A stretch of 40,182 nucleotides of DNA from Bacillota bacterium (GTDB taxonomy: Bacteria; Bacillota; Clostridia; Acetivibrionales; DTU013), in assembly GCA_023411715.1 (NCBI GenBank), contig JAEYOM010000128.1, positions 1-40,182 on the forward strand, read 5' to 3'. The first letter of the stretch is position 1, and every line of letters begins with the position of its first letter. Shown piece by piece: positions 8,196 to 15,380 of the stretch. A program made the translations under genes and the position numbers. The notes under the pieces are model-generated. The model did not search any database and had not been told where the DNA came from. It was given only the letters and a program-made list of their open reading frames with translations.

Positions 8196-8516
8196 TCAGC
8201 GTATTACACTGACAGCCTGCGCGTTCGAATAATAGGATATGTCTTCTGACGTAAAACCCTTGAATTCATGCTCATGCTGGCTGTTGCTTTCCAATACGCC
8301 TTCCATCCTGTGAACATGCCCGCTTTCCGTTTTGATCGGCATGCCTGTTATGCCGTAAAAATAGTGGGTATGGTTTCTGTATGATGAAACTCCGTAAAAC
8401 ACATGAAAATGAAAATTGCCTACGCCAAGCATATTGCCGGCATAACCCAAAAGCTTATGGTTATGGCCTTCGGTCATCTGGCAGTCGAATTTGTATCTGT
8501 GCAGGTGAAATTTCAT
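8196..8516 (-). CDS. YmaF-like histidine-rich protein
   Basis: This 106-residue protein is rich in evenly spaced histidines in short repeats (MKFHLHRYKFDCQ, EGHNHK, NFHFHVF, RNHTHYFYGITG, SGHVHRMEG, QHEHEFKG). The pattern of His-x-His in beta-strand-like repeats matches the YmaF family of Bacillus and Clostridia, whose function is not known; metal binding is plausible from composition. A GGAGG lies upstream of the ATG at 8516. It is divergent from rubrerythrin and convergent with the oxidoreductase operon. Confidence 0.75.
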   Translation of the reverse strand: MKFHLHRYKFDCQMTEGHNHKLLGYAGNMLGVGNFHFHVFYGVSSYRNHTHYFYGITGMPIKTESGHVHRMEGVLESNSQHEHEFKGFTSEDISYYSNAQAVSVIR

Positions 8517-8582
8517 GCTATCCTCCGCATTCCGTCATGGGATTATGTTATGCATTGTTCACGAGTTTATTAGTTGTATATT

Positions 8583-8610
8583 TTGTAAATGAACTTAGCA
8601 TTGCTATAAT
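8583..8610 (+). promoter_or_regulatory. Predicted promoter of rubrerythrin
   Basis: TTGTAA at 8583-8588, a 16-base spacer and TATAAT at 8605-8610. It lies about 70 bases ahead of the rubrerythrin start. I see no exact PerR box beside it. Confidence 0.6.
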
Positions 8611-8678
8611 TTTGTTGTTTTGAAGCGAATTGTGGTAATAATATAATAAATAAAATGACTGAATTTATGGAGGTTGTT

Positions 8679-9272
8679 ATGAAAAGTCTAAAAGGAACAA
8701 AAACGCTTGAAAACCTGATGAAGGCATTTGCCGGTGAATCCCAGGCGCGCAACAGATATACTTTTTATGCTTCGATTGCGGGTAAAGAGGGCTATAAGCA
8801 GATCGAGACAATATTCCTTGATACCGCGAACAACGAAAAGGAACATGCCAAAAGATTTTTTAAACTGGTCCTTTCCGGCATGGAAGGCGAGATCCCGAAC
8901 GATATTCAGATCACCGCAACATATCCTGCCTTAATGGGTACAACGCTTGAAAACCTTGATTACGCAGCGCATGGCGAAAATGAAGAGTGGTCGGTTCTGT
9001 ATCCCGGGTTTGCAAGGATCGCGGCCGAAGAAGGCTTTGATGAAGTTGCCGCTGCCTTCAGGCTTATTTCAACTGTTGAAAAGCATCATGAAGAGCGGTA
9101 TAGAAAACTCTATGACAACGTAAAGGATCTAAGAGTTTTCAGGAAGGACGGCGTCACCTACTGGGTATGCAGGAACTGCGGCTACATACATGTAGGCGAA
9201 AGCGCTCCCGAGATCTGTCCGGCATGTTTGCATCCCCAGGCTTATTTTGAAGTTCTCTGTGATAACTTTTAA
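8679..9272 (+). CDS. rbr: Rubrerythrin
   Basis: This 197-residue non-haem iron protein reduces hydrogen peroxide in the cytoplasm of anaerobes. The N-terminal ferritin-like four-helix domain carries the di-iron ligands in GESQARNRY, NEKEHAKRF, AAEEGFDEVA and EKHHEERY. The C-terminal rubredoxin-like domain has CRNCGY and CPACLHPQ, which bind one iron. Length matches the family. ATG 8679 is chosen because GGAGG at 8669-8673 lies five bases upstream; two earlier in-frame Met codons would place the ribosome binding site inside the gene. It is a single-gene unit. Confidence 0.93.
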   Translation: MKSLKGTKTLENLMKAFAGESQARNRYTFYASIAGKEGYKQIETIFLDTANNEKEHAKRFFKLVLSGMEGEIPNDIQITATYPALMGTTLENLDYAAHGENEEWSVLYPGFARIAAEEGFDEVAAAFRLISTVEKHHEERYRKLYDNVKDLRVFRKDGVTYWVCRNCGYIHVGESAPEICPACLHPQAYFEVLCDNF

Positions 9273-9312
9273 ACAGTCTCAATTATACAAGCTTTTTCAG
9301 CAATCTACGTAT

Positions 9313-9346
9313 AAAGGCTGCTTGCAGAGTTTTGCACGCAGCCTTT
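9313..9346 (+). terminator. Hairpin after rubrerythrin
   Basis: AAAGGCTGC and GCAGCCTTT pair perfectly, with a second TGCA/TGCA pairing inside. No long T-run follows, so termination is inferred from position. The right arm lies within a duplicated 33-base unit. Confidence 0.55.
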
Positions 9347-9400
9347 GTGGTGACATAGCGATTTAATCACGCAGCCTTTGTGATGACATAGCGATTTAAT
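9335..9400. repeat. Direct tandem duplication of 33 bases
   Basis: Units 9335-9367 and 9368-9400 differ at one position (TGTGGTGACA versus TGTGATGACA). The duplication copies the right arm of the rubrerythrin hairpin without the left arm. Confidence 0.85.
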
Positions 9401-9464
9401 TATGTTATTATATTTTCACAGGTAAATGCAGGCTACCGAGTATTCTACGTATTTGGAGGTCCAG

Positions 9465-10700
9465 ATGAGACCGGGTCGAATTGCCCTGATTCTGACAATA
9501 TTATTGCTATTGGCTGCAGCAGCCTATACGGTGGTCCGTATTACCGACGCTTATGAAAGCAGGCCTGTCACGCAGGAGGCGGAGGAGAACGCTACCCCGG
9601 ATACGATTGAGCCGACGTCACAGGCAACGGGTTCGACAGGTCAGGCGATCAGTACCTCCGGTGAGGCGATCGGCATTACAGGCCAGGCGCTCCAGACCTC
9701 ATCCGCGGCTATTTCGGGAAACACTGAAGGAATCAGGCTGATGGCGGTAGGAGATATAATGCTGGGCAGAGGCGTGGGTATGCGTCTCAAGAAAGCAGGC
9801 GATTATGGGATCGCTTTTGGTAAAATATCCGGTTACCTCAAACAGGGGGACGTTGTTTTCGCCAATCTTGAATCGCCCATTACCGCAAGTACTCATAGTC
9901 TCGATAATAAACGGAAAATCGTTCTCAAAGGAGCTCCCGAGTCCGTTGAAGCGTTGACAGGAGCGGGCATAGACGTGGTAAGCCTTGCGAACAACCATAT
10001 GATGGATTACTACGAGAAGGGGCTTTTTGATACTATCGATATTCTCGATAAAAATAATATACTGCATACGGGCAGCGGCAGAAACATAGATGATGCGAGA
10101 AAGCCGGCCATACTTGAGAAGAACGGCATCAAGATCGGTTTTCTGGCATATTCCGATATGGCGGAGCTCGTATTTGCGGGCAATCCGTATCTTAAATACA
10201 GCGCCGAAAAGGATAAGTCAGGAGTTTTGCCGAGAAAATTCGAAACAATAAAGGAAGACGTGGAAAAACTCAGGGGTCAGGTTGATATACTGGCTGTTTC
10301 GCTGCATTGGGGCGTGGAGGAGAGCTTTACCGTCACACCCGAACAGGTGGAATTCGCACATAAACTCATAGACGACGGTGTGGATGTTATTTTGGGACAC
10401 CACCCTCATCAGTTCCATGGTATAGAAATGTATAAGGGCAAGCCAATAATATACAGTATGGGTAATTTCCTGTTCGATCAGAACGATCCTGAGAACATGG
10501 AATCATTTATCATGGACATCAGGTATAAAGGGAATAAGCTTGAATCGTGCACCGCGATTCCGGTAAGGATACTGGACAAATCATACGTAGAGATACAAAC
10601 CGGCGCCGCGGCGTCAAACATACTGGAAAGAGAAACCGAACTATGCGGTAAGCTTGGCACGACGCCTGAAACAGTAAATGATACACTGGTATTCAAATAG
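9465..10700 (+). CDS. CapA-family exported protein (PGA_cap domain)
   Basis: This 411-residue protein has an N-terminal membrane segment (IALILTILLLLAAAAYTVV) and a Thr/Ser/Gly-rich linker with loose TGQA/SGEA repeats. A metallophosphatase-like CapA domain follows from about residue 88. Motifs are MAVGDIMLGRG, FANLESPIT, SLANNHMMDY, VSLHWGVE, LGHHPHQ and YSMGNFLFDQ. The family includes CapA/PgsA of poly-gamma-glutamate capsule synthesis and many uncharacterised surface proteins. No pgsB or pgsC genes are nearby, so a capsule role is not supported here. GGAGGT at 9455-9460 favours ATG 9465 over an upstream in-frame ATG at 9426. The 3' end overlaps convergent bioY by eight bases. Confidence 0.85.
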   Translation: MRPGRIALILTILLLLAAAAYTVVRITDAYESRPVTQEAEENATPDTIEPTSQATGSTGQAISTSGEAIGITGQALQTSSAAISGNTEGIRLMAVGDIMLGRGVGMRLKKAGDYGIAFGKISGYLKQGDVVFANLESPITASTHSLDNKRKIVLKGAPESVEALTGAGIDVVSLANNHMMDYYEKGLFDTIDILDKNNILHTGSGRNIDDARKPAILEKNGIKIGFLAYSDMAELVFAGNPYLKYSAEKDKSGVLPRKFETIKEDVEKLRGQVDILAVSLHWGVEESFTVTPEQVEFAHKLIDDGVDVILGHHPHQFHGIEMYKGKPIIYSMGNFLFDQNDPENMESFIMDIRYKGNKLESCTAIPVRILDKSYVEIQTGAAASNILERETELCGKLGTTPETVNDTLVFK

Positions 10701-11271
10701 CGGAATTATTCAAACTTTGCAGCCTTGGCAGAACAGACCCGGAAATTACCGCTGCTATCAGGAAGAGCAAGGTATCCTTGGCCATGTACGGAAGGTTGCT
10801 GTAGAGCACAAACAAAAGTCCGGCTTCCTGATTGCCGAGATAAACTCTCATTATCAGCAGCATGTAGAAGATCCCTATGGAGTAGATCGTAAAAAGCCCT
10901 GCCAGCAAAGCTTTGACATTGTTTGAAAACAAAGGCTTGCCAAGCTTCTTTGAAACCGTACCAATAACATAGGCGCCGGCTATAAACCCCAGTATGAATC
11001 CGAAGCTCGGTTTGAAGATATAGGGAAATCCGCCTCCTCCTGTAAATACGGGGATTCCAGTAAGACCAAGCAGCATGTACACGGTCATGGATAACGCTCC
11101 AAGCCTGGGACCCAGGAGCATTCCCGCAAGTGCGCAGATAAATGTCTGGAATGTGACCGGCAGGAACGGAAAGGGTATCCGGATAAAGGTGCCTGCGATC
11201 ATCAGCGCCGTAAACAGCGCCGTAGTAATTATGTCTTTTGTAGTAAGTTTCATACCAATCTTGAATTTCAT
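10693..11271 (-). CDS. bioY: Biotin transporter substrate-binding subunit BioY
   Basis: This 192-residue membrane protein is the S component of an ECF biotin transporter. It starts with a basic segment, then TALFTALMIAGTFIRIPFPF and the conserved PVTFQTFICALAGMLLGPRLG; GGGGFPYIFKPSFGFILGF follows in the middle. About six membrane helices are expected. No ECF ATPase or EcfT gene is in the window, so it presumably shares a general module. AAGGAAGG upstream supports the start. A perfect biotin-operator palindrome lies 50-85 bases upstream, indicating repression by BirA with biotin. Confidence 0.92.
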   Translation of the reverse strand: MKFKIGMKLTTKDIITTALFTALMIAGTFIRIPFPFLPVTFQTFICALAGMLLGPRLGALSMTVYMLLGLTGIPVFTGGGGFPYIFKPSFGFILGFIAGAYVIGTVSKKLGKPLFSNNVKALLAGLFTIYSIGIFYMLLIMRVYLGNQEAGLLFVLYSNLPYMAKDTLLFLIAAVISGSVLPRLQSLNNSAI

Positions 11272-11323
11272 TTCGACCTTCCTTTATACATTTTATATTT
11301 TCAGGATAAATCATCCATGATAG

Positions 11324-11357
11324 ATTGTCAACCAATTATATAAAAATGGTTGACAAT
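11324..11357 (-). promoter_or_regulatory. BirA biotin operator upstream of bioY
   Basis: ATTGTCAACC at 11324-11333 and GGTTGACAAT at 11348-11357 form a perfect 10-base inverted repeat with a 14-base spacer. This is the Firmicute BirA site layout (TTGTnAACC-N14-16-GGTTnACAA). On the minus strand one half supplies TTGACA, followed after 17 bases by TATCCT, so the site can overlap the bioY promoter. Confidence 0.88.
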
Positions 11358-11383
11358 AAGAAGTTAAAATTTTCATATTATTC

Positions 11384-11412
11384 TTGAATTATTTATTACG
11401 ATAGGTTATATT
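11384..11412 (+). promoter_or_regulatory. Predicted promoter of the Spo0E-like gene and tRNA-Ala
   Basis: TTGAAT at 11384-11389, a 17-base spacer and TATATT at 11407-11412. The Spo0E-like start follows by 36 bases, and the tRNA lies downstream without an obvious promoter of its own. Confidence 0.5.
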
Positions 11413-11448
11413 ATTTTAAGTTCAATTGCAGAAAGTGGAGTTAAATGT

Positions 11449-11595
11449 ATGGAAATGGAATATTTACAAAAGCTTAAGAGAAAATTGGATACTTTACTTA
11501 GTGAACTACCGATCGATTCTCCGGAAATTTTCAGTTTGAGTTGTGAAATAGATGATCTTATAGTAGAATATTACGAGAAGGAATTATTTAATTGA
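11449..11595 (+). CDS. Spo0E-like aspartyl-phosphate phosphatase, 48 residues
   Basis: A small gene of 48 codons beginning MEMEYLQKLKRKLDTLL. Its C-terminal helix has FSLSCEIDDLIVEYYEKEL, which contains the Spo0E-family SxxxD signature (Ser31, Asp35) followed by LI-x-Y. Family members are 45-90-residue helical hairpins that remove phosphate from Spo0A and delay sporulation. GTGGAG lies eight bases before ATG 11449; the earlier out-of-frame ATG at 11445 leads to a stop after ten codons. It ends seven bases before tRNA-Ala. Confidence 0.75.
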   Translation: MEMEYLQKLKRKLDTLLSELPIDSPEIFSLSCEIDDLIVEYYEKELFN

Positions 11596-11602
11596 AATAT
11601 GT

Positions 11603-11677
11603 GGGGCTGTAACTCAGAGGGAGAGTGTCACATTCGCATTGTGAAAGCCGTGGGTTCAAATCCCATCAGCTCCACCA
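11603..11677 (+). tRNA. tRNA-Ala(CGC)
   Basis: A 75-base cloverleaf. Acceptor GGGGCTG pairs with CAGCTCC (one G-T), the anticodon stem TCACA/TGTGA encloses TTCGCAT, and the T arm is GTGGG-TTCAAAT-CCCAT. The anticodon CGC at 11635-11637 reads GCG alanine codons. CCA is encoded (11675-11677). Confidence 0.93.
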
Positions 11678-11685
11678 AACCTGTA

Positions 11686-11721
11686 AAAGAAAATCAGGCC
11701 GCAGGGCCTGATTTTCTTTAT
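11686..11721 (+). terminator. Terminator after tRNA-Ala
   Basis: AAGAAAATCAGGCC and GGCCTGATTTTCTT pair over 14 bases around a short loop, followed by a T-rich run. It lies ten bases past the tRNA. Confidence 0.85.
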
Positions 11722-12000
11722 TTAAGGATTGTATTCTATGAGGGTGCTAAAAGGTCATTAGTATATACCTTTTGAATGAATTATTTGTTTCTTAGCGTTG
11801 CTTTAATTTTAGTTTATAACTACCACTAATCTTATTTTCTGATACTGATATCAAATATTTCAAGGCTTTTTTACCTGGGCTTTATTGACAATAAGCAAGT
11901 TTACGTTTTCGCATTATATGCAACAAATTTAAATTTATTTTGACATATTATACATAGGTTGCTATAATAATATAATTAATATTTACAAGGAGTAAAGTCT
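11722..12000. other. AT-rich intergenic region
   Basis: No gene is supported here. The only clear element is the consensus promoter near the right end (11940-11968); the rest is AT-rich without repeats I can recognise. Confidence 0.5.
11940..11968 (+). promoter_or_regulatory. Consensus sigma-A promoter of the small lipoprotein
   Basis: TTGACA at 11940-11945, exactly 17 bases, then TATAAT at 11963-11968. Both hexamers match consensus fully, which predicts strong constitutive transcription of the lipoprotein at 12001. Confidence 0.85.
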
Positions 12001-12456
12001 ATGCAAAAAAATTTGCGGAAGTTTTCAGTCTTTACCTTGGTCTTTTTAATGTTAATGTTTTTAGCAATCTTATCCTCGTGCGGCAGTAGCAGTTCAACTT
12101 TAAATCAACAAAATTCAGCTTCAGATCAACAAACTGGTTCTACGCAGACAGTCCAATCAGAATCCGTAACGTCTGCTGAGCAGTCAACTCTCTCGGCAGT
12201 AGATACTGCAGCAAGTGTTGATGACCTCCTTGGCATATGGAAGGGTGTTAATGACGATACTCAGTCTGCAAAAGTAACAAAGTCGGATTCCGATTATCAG
12301 TTTGAGCAAAATGACGAGAAATATCCAGCAACATTTTCAAATGGTATATTAAAGGTAAAAGCATCCGATACTGATACGGCAGACGTATATATAGACAAGC
12401 AGACAGGTCATTTGATCGTAAGTTATCAGGGTGGCATTACCGAGTACGTAAAGTAA
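12001..12456 (+). CDS. Small secreted lipoprotein
   Basis: This 151-residue protein has a lipoprotein signal peptide. After a basic N-terminus and a hydrophobic core (FTLVFLMLMFLAI), the lipobox LSSC places the lipid-modified cysteine at residue 27. A Ser/Gln/Thr-rich linker follows (about 28-75), then a domain of about 75 residues starting DDLLGIWKGVND. GIWKG with alternating short strands resembles lipocalin-like DUFs, but no family is certain. AAGGAG precedes the ATG, and a perfect consensus promoter lies upstream. It stands alone before the peptide transporter genes and has no T-run terminator. Confidence 0.75.
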   Translation: MQKNLRKFSVFTLVFLMLMFLAILSSCGSSSSTLNQQNSASDQQTGSTQTVQSESVTSAEQSTLSAVDTAASVDDLLGIWKGVNDDTQSAKVTKSDSDYQFEQNDEKYPATFSNGILKVKASDTDTADVYIDKQTGHLIVSYQGGITEYVK

Positions 12457-12550
12457 GAAATAGTTTTCGATTAATTCCAGTCCCAAGGTTTAATGGAATT
12501 GGTTTTATGTTTGTTTAGCAGGCAATTATCAGAAAAAATTCCTGAATTTG

Positions 12551-12579
12551 TTGAAATAAAGTAACTTATGATATATTAT
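12551..12579 (+). promoter_or_regulatory. Predicted promoter of the peptide ABC operon
   Basis: TTGAAA at 12551-12556, 17 bases, TATTAT at 12574-12579. A small hairpin, ATAACCA-GGAAA-TGGTTAT (12602-12620), then lies in the leader, before the binding-protein start at 12658. Confidence 0.55.
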
Positions 12580-12657
12580 TTTTGTTAAGCGATATAAGTA
12601 TATAACCAGGAAATGGTTATGATATCCGCTAAAATTATATAGGGGGGTAAAATTTGT

Positions 12658-14298
12658 ATGAAAAAACTTATCTCGGCATTATTGTTGGTTTCCCTGATTA
12701 TGGTTTTTTCAGTTTCGGCATTTGCAGGAAATGAACCGGCAAGGGCCTCGGCAAGAACAGATTCCATTGTTGTAGGTACGACTGATATGAACGGTATATG
12801 GAGTACTCTTTATGCAAATAGCATGTTCGATAATTATGCCTGTGAGCTTATGTTTGATAGCTTTATCAGTTCGACTCCAGATGGCAAGCCTGTAAGCCAA
12901 GCATGCAACTATAGTGTTTCATTAAGCGGCAAAACATATACCTTTACCTTGAAAGACAACGTAAAATTCTGGGACGGAAAAGCTGCAACTGCAGATGATT
13001 TGGCATTTGTATTCTACATATTAGCTGACCCTAGTTTTGATGGTGTTGCCGATTTATCTCCCTGCAATATTGTGGGATATGACGCATATAAAAATGATAA
13101 GACTGGTGCAGTTAAAACAATTTCCGGCATTAAGGTCATCAATAAGAAATCTATTTCCATAACACTCAGTAAACCCTTTGCTCCTGCGCTTTGGTACCTC
13201 AATCTGCCGGTTATGAAGAAATCATACTATGGCGCCGGTTTCAAAAAAGGCAATACCGGTTCTGTAAAAAAACTACTTGCGAAGCCAATGGGCACAGGCC
13301 AGTACAAGTTTGTCAGCTATGATCCGACAAAAGGCCTTCAGATGTCGGCAAACAAGAGTTATTTCCTTGGCGCGCCCAAGATCTCCAAAGTCCAGTTTGT
13401 TGTTGTTCCTCAGGGAAAAGAACTCGATAGTGTAATTTCCGGCGACGTGGACGTAGAAAATGCAACCTGTAGCGCCGAAAATGTTAACAAGGCAAAAGAA
13501 TCGGGCTATATTACACCGGTCAATTTCCCGACAAACGGATATGGAGTTATCCATTGGAATACAAACGATCCGTTATTAAGCGATGAAAAAGTCAGACAGG
13601 CGCTTGCCTACGGCCTTGACCGAGAGACTGTAGTAAACAAGGTTTACGGACAGTACGGCAAAGTAAACAATGTACCTGTTCCAATGGGTTCATGGGGATA
13701 CACGACCGCAGGGATCACAGATTACAAATTCAGTACCATTAAGGCAAGACAGCTTCTTGATCAGGCTGGATGGAAGATCGACCCCAATACCAACAAGCTT
13801 ATGAAGAATGGCAAGCAGTTTGTAATCAACTTCACCGTAACACCTGGCAACTCGGTAACCGATGTTATGCTCCCGGTCATGAAAGACAATTATGCCAAGC
13901 TGGGAATAGACGTAAATATAGAATCGGCAGACTTTGCCACCATGCTGAAAGCATTGGAGGAAGGAAAGATTCAGGCTTGCTTCATGGGTGCGGCCCTAAC
14001 TACGCCCGACCCGGATCAGTATACTTCGTTTTATTCTACAAGTACTCAAAACTATTTCAAATATAAGAACAGCACACTTGACAAATTGTTGAACCAGGAA
14101 TTGACCCAGACAAATGTGAAGGAAAGAACAGCAACGTTCGGGGAAATAAACAAGTTGCTAAATAAAGAGCTTCCCGTTTTCCCGGTTTATCAAAGAAACG
14201 ATTTGTGGATAATCAACTCCAGGATTACCAATGTACCCAAACTCGGAGCTTACCGTGATCTGTTCCTTGATTTCTATAAATATACTATTAAAAAATAA
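12658..14298 (+). CDS. Peptide ABC transporter substrate-binding protein (SBP_bac_5)
   Basis: This 546-residue extracellular protein binds peptides or a related ligand for the transporter that follows. It has the family features: an N-terminal domain with YACELMFDSFIS and FTLKDNVKFWDGKAATADDLAFVF, a central GTGQYKFVSYDP segment, and a C-terminal lobe with DEKVRQALAYGLDRE. The signal peptide MKKLISALLLVSLIMVFSVS ends AFA-GN, a type I signal peptidase site. No cysteine lipobox is present, unusual for a Gram-positive binding protein. GGGGGG lies ten bases before the ATG. A GC-rich hairpin separates it from the permease genes and may keep its expression higher. Confidence 0.92.
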   Translation: MKKLISALLLVSLIMVFSVSAFAGNEPARASARTDSIVVGTTDMNGIWSTLYANSMFDNYACELMFDSFISSTPDGKPVSQACNYSVSLSGKTYTFTLKDNVKFWDGKAATADDLAFVFYILADPSFDGVADLSPCNIVGYDAYKNDKTGAVKTISGIKVINKKSISITLSKPFAPALWYLNLPVMKKSYYGAGFKKGNTGSVKKLLAKPMGTGQYKFVSYDPTKGLQMSANKSYFLGAPKISKVQFVVVPQGKELDSVISGDVDVENATCSAENVNKAKESGYITPVNFPTNGYGVIHWNTNDPLLSDEKVRQALAYGLDRETVVNKVYGQYGKVNNVPVPMGSWGYTTAGITDYKFSTIKARQLLDQAGWKIDPNTNKLMKNGKQFVINFTVTPGNSVTDVMLPVMKDNYAKLGIDVNIESADFATMLKALEEGKIQACFMGAALTTPDPDQYTSFYSTSTQNYFKYKNSTLDKLLNQELTQTNVKERTATFGEINKLLNKELPVFPVYQRNDLWIINSRITNVPKLGAYRDLFLDFYKYTIKK

Positions 14299-14330
14299 AC
14301 AATGCTATTCCAATAATGTGTATATATGGC

Positions 14331-14361
14331 GCGAGTGCCCTGGAAACACCCGGGCACTCGC
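14331..14361 (+). other. Intercistronic hairpin between binding protein and permease
   Basis: GCGAGTGCCC and GGGCACTCGC pair perfectly around an 11-base loop. There is no T-run, so it is probably an mRNA-stabilising or attenuating structure that lets the binding protein be made in excess, as in many ABC operons. Confidence 0.7.
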
Positions 14362-14399
14362 ACTTGCGTACTGTAATTACCTGATGGTGGGGGCATAAT

Positions 14400-15368
14400 A
14401 TGTGGAAATACATAGTAAGGCGTCTGTTACAGATGATTCCGATACTCTTTGGGGTATCTCTTATCATATATTTTATTGTTCACATGGTTCCGGGAAACTT
14501 CCTTACCACAGAAATGATGAATGCCAAGATCAGTCCGGAGCAGATGAAGCGTCTTGAAGACCTTTACGGATTCAACGACTCGTTTTTTGTAGGTTACTAC
14601 AAGTGGATCAGCGGAATAGTCCTTCGGTTTGACCTGGGCATATCATTTGTTTACAAAATGCCGGTAACACAAGTTATTACGTCTTTTGTCGGAACGTCAG
14701 TCAAGCTTGCCCTTCCGGCTTTCATACTAGAAATTGTCATTGCGATACCTCTTGGAATTATTTCGGCAACAAGGCAATACACAAAAACCGATATGACATT
14801 GACGTTCATTGCATTTTTGGGAATTTCCTTCCCTTCATTTTTTTTAAGCCAGCTACTTATAAAATTTTTCGCAATTGACCTTCACTGGCTGCCCAGTATG
14901 GGGCTCGTCACCCCTGGAACAAATTATACGGGACTTGCGGCGTTTTCCGATCAGCTTCTGCACTTGATTTTGCCCGTGTTTGTCCTTACTGTCCTAGGAA
15001 TAGGCGGATTAATGAGATATACTCGCATGTCGATGCTGGAGGTAATAAATCAGGATTATGTGCGCACAGCACGTTCAAAAGGACTCAGTGAGAGGGTTGT
15101 TATAAGAAAACACGCGCTCCGCAATGCGCTGATTCCTATTGTAACCCTTTTGGGGCTTTCGCTTCCCGGTATTTTCAGCGGTGCGATTATTACCGAGTCG
15201 ATCTACGGTATCCCGGGTATAGGGTGGGTTTCGTTAAAGGCGATAAACCAGAGGGATTATCCGCTGATGATGGGCTTTTGCCTATTTGTAACCATATTGA
15301 TACTGATTGGAAATCTGCTTTCGGATATTGCATATTCTGCCGTTGATCCGAGAGTTCAACTGAAATAG
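14400..15368 (+). CDS. dppB: Peptide ABC transporter permease, DppB/OppB type
   Basis: This 322-residue inner-membrane permease has about six helices. The opening MWKYIVRRLLQMIPILFGVS and VHMVPGN are characteristic of the DppB/OppB family. The cytoplasmic EAA loop, DYVRTARSKGLSERVVIRKH followed by ALRNALIPIV, contacts the ATPases. The end, SDIAYSAVDPRVQLK, is the usual C-terminus. GGTGGGGGC lies upstream of ATG 14400. The next permease follows after 12 bases. Confidence 0.93.
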   Translation: MWKYIVRRLLQMIPILFGVSLIIYFIVHMVPGNFLTTEMMNAKISPEQMKRLEDLYGFNDSFFVGYYKWISGIVLRFDLGISFVYKMPVTQVITSFVGTSVKLALPAFILEIVIAIPLGIISATRQYTKTDMTLTFIAFLGISFPSFFLSQLLIKFFAIDLHWLPSMGLVTPGTNYTGLAAFSDQLLHLILPVFVLTVLGIGGLMRYTRMSMLEVINQDYVRTARSKGLSERVVIRKHALRNALIPIVTLLGLSLPGIFSGAIITESIYGIPGIGWVSLKAINQRDYPLMMGFCLFVTILILIGNLLSDIAYSAVDPRVQLK

Positions 15369-15380
15369 GGGAGCCAAAAA

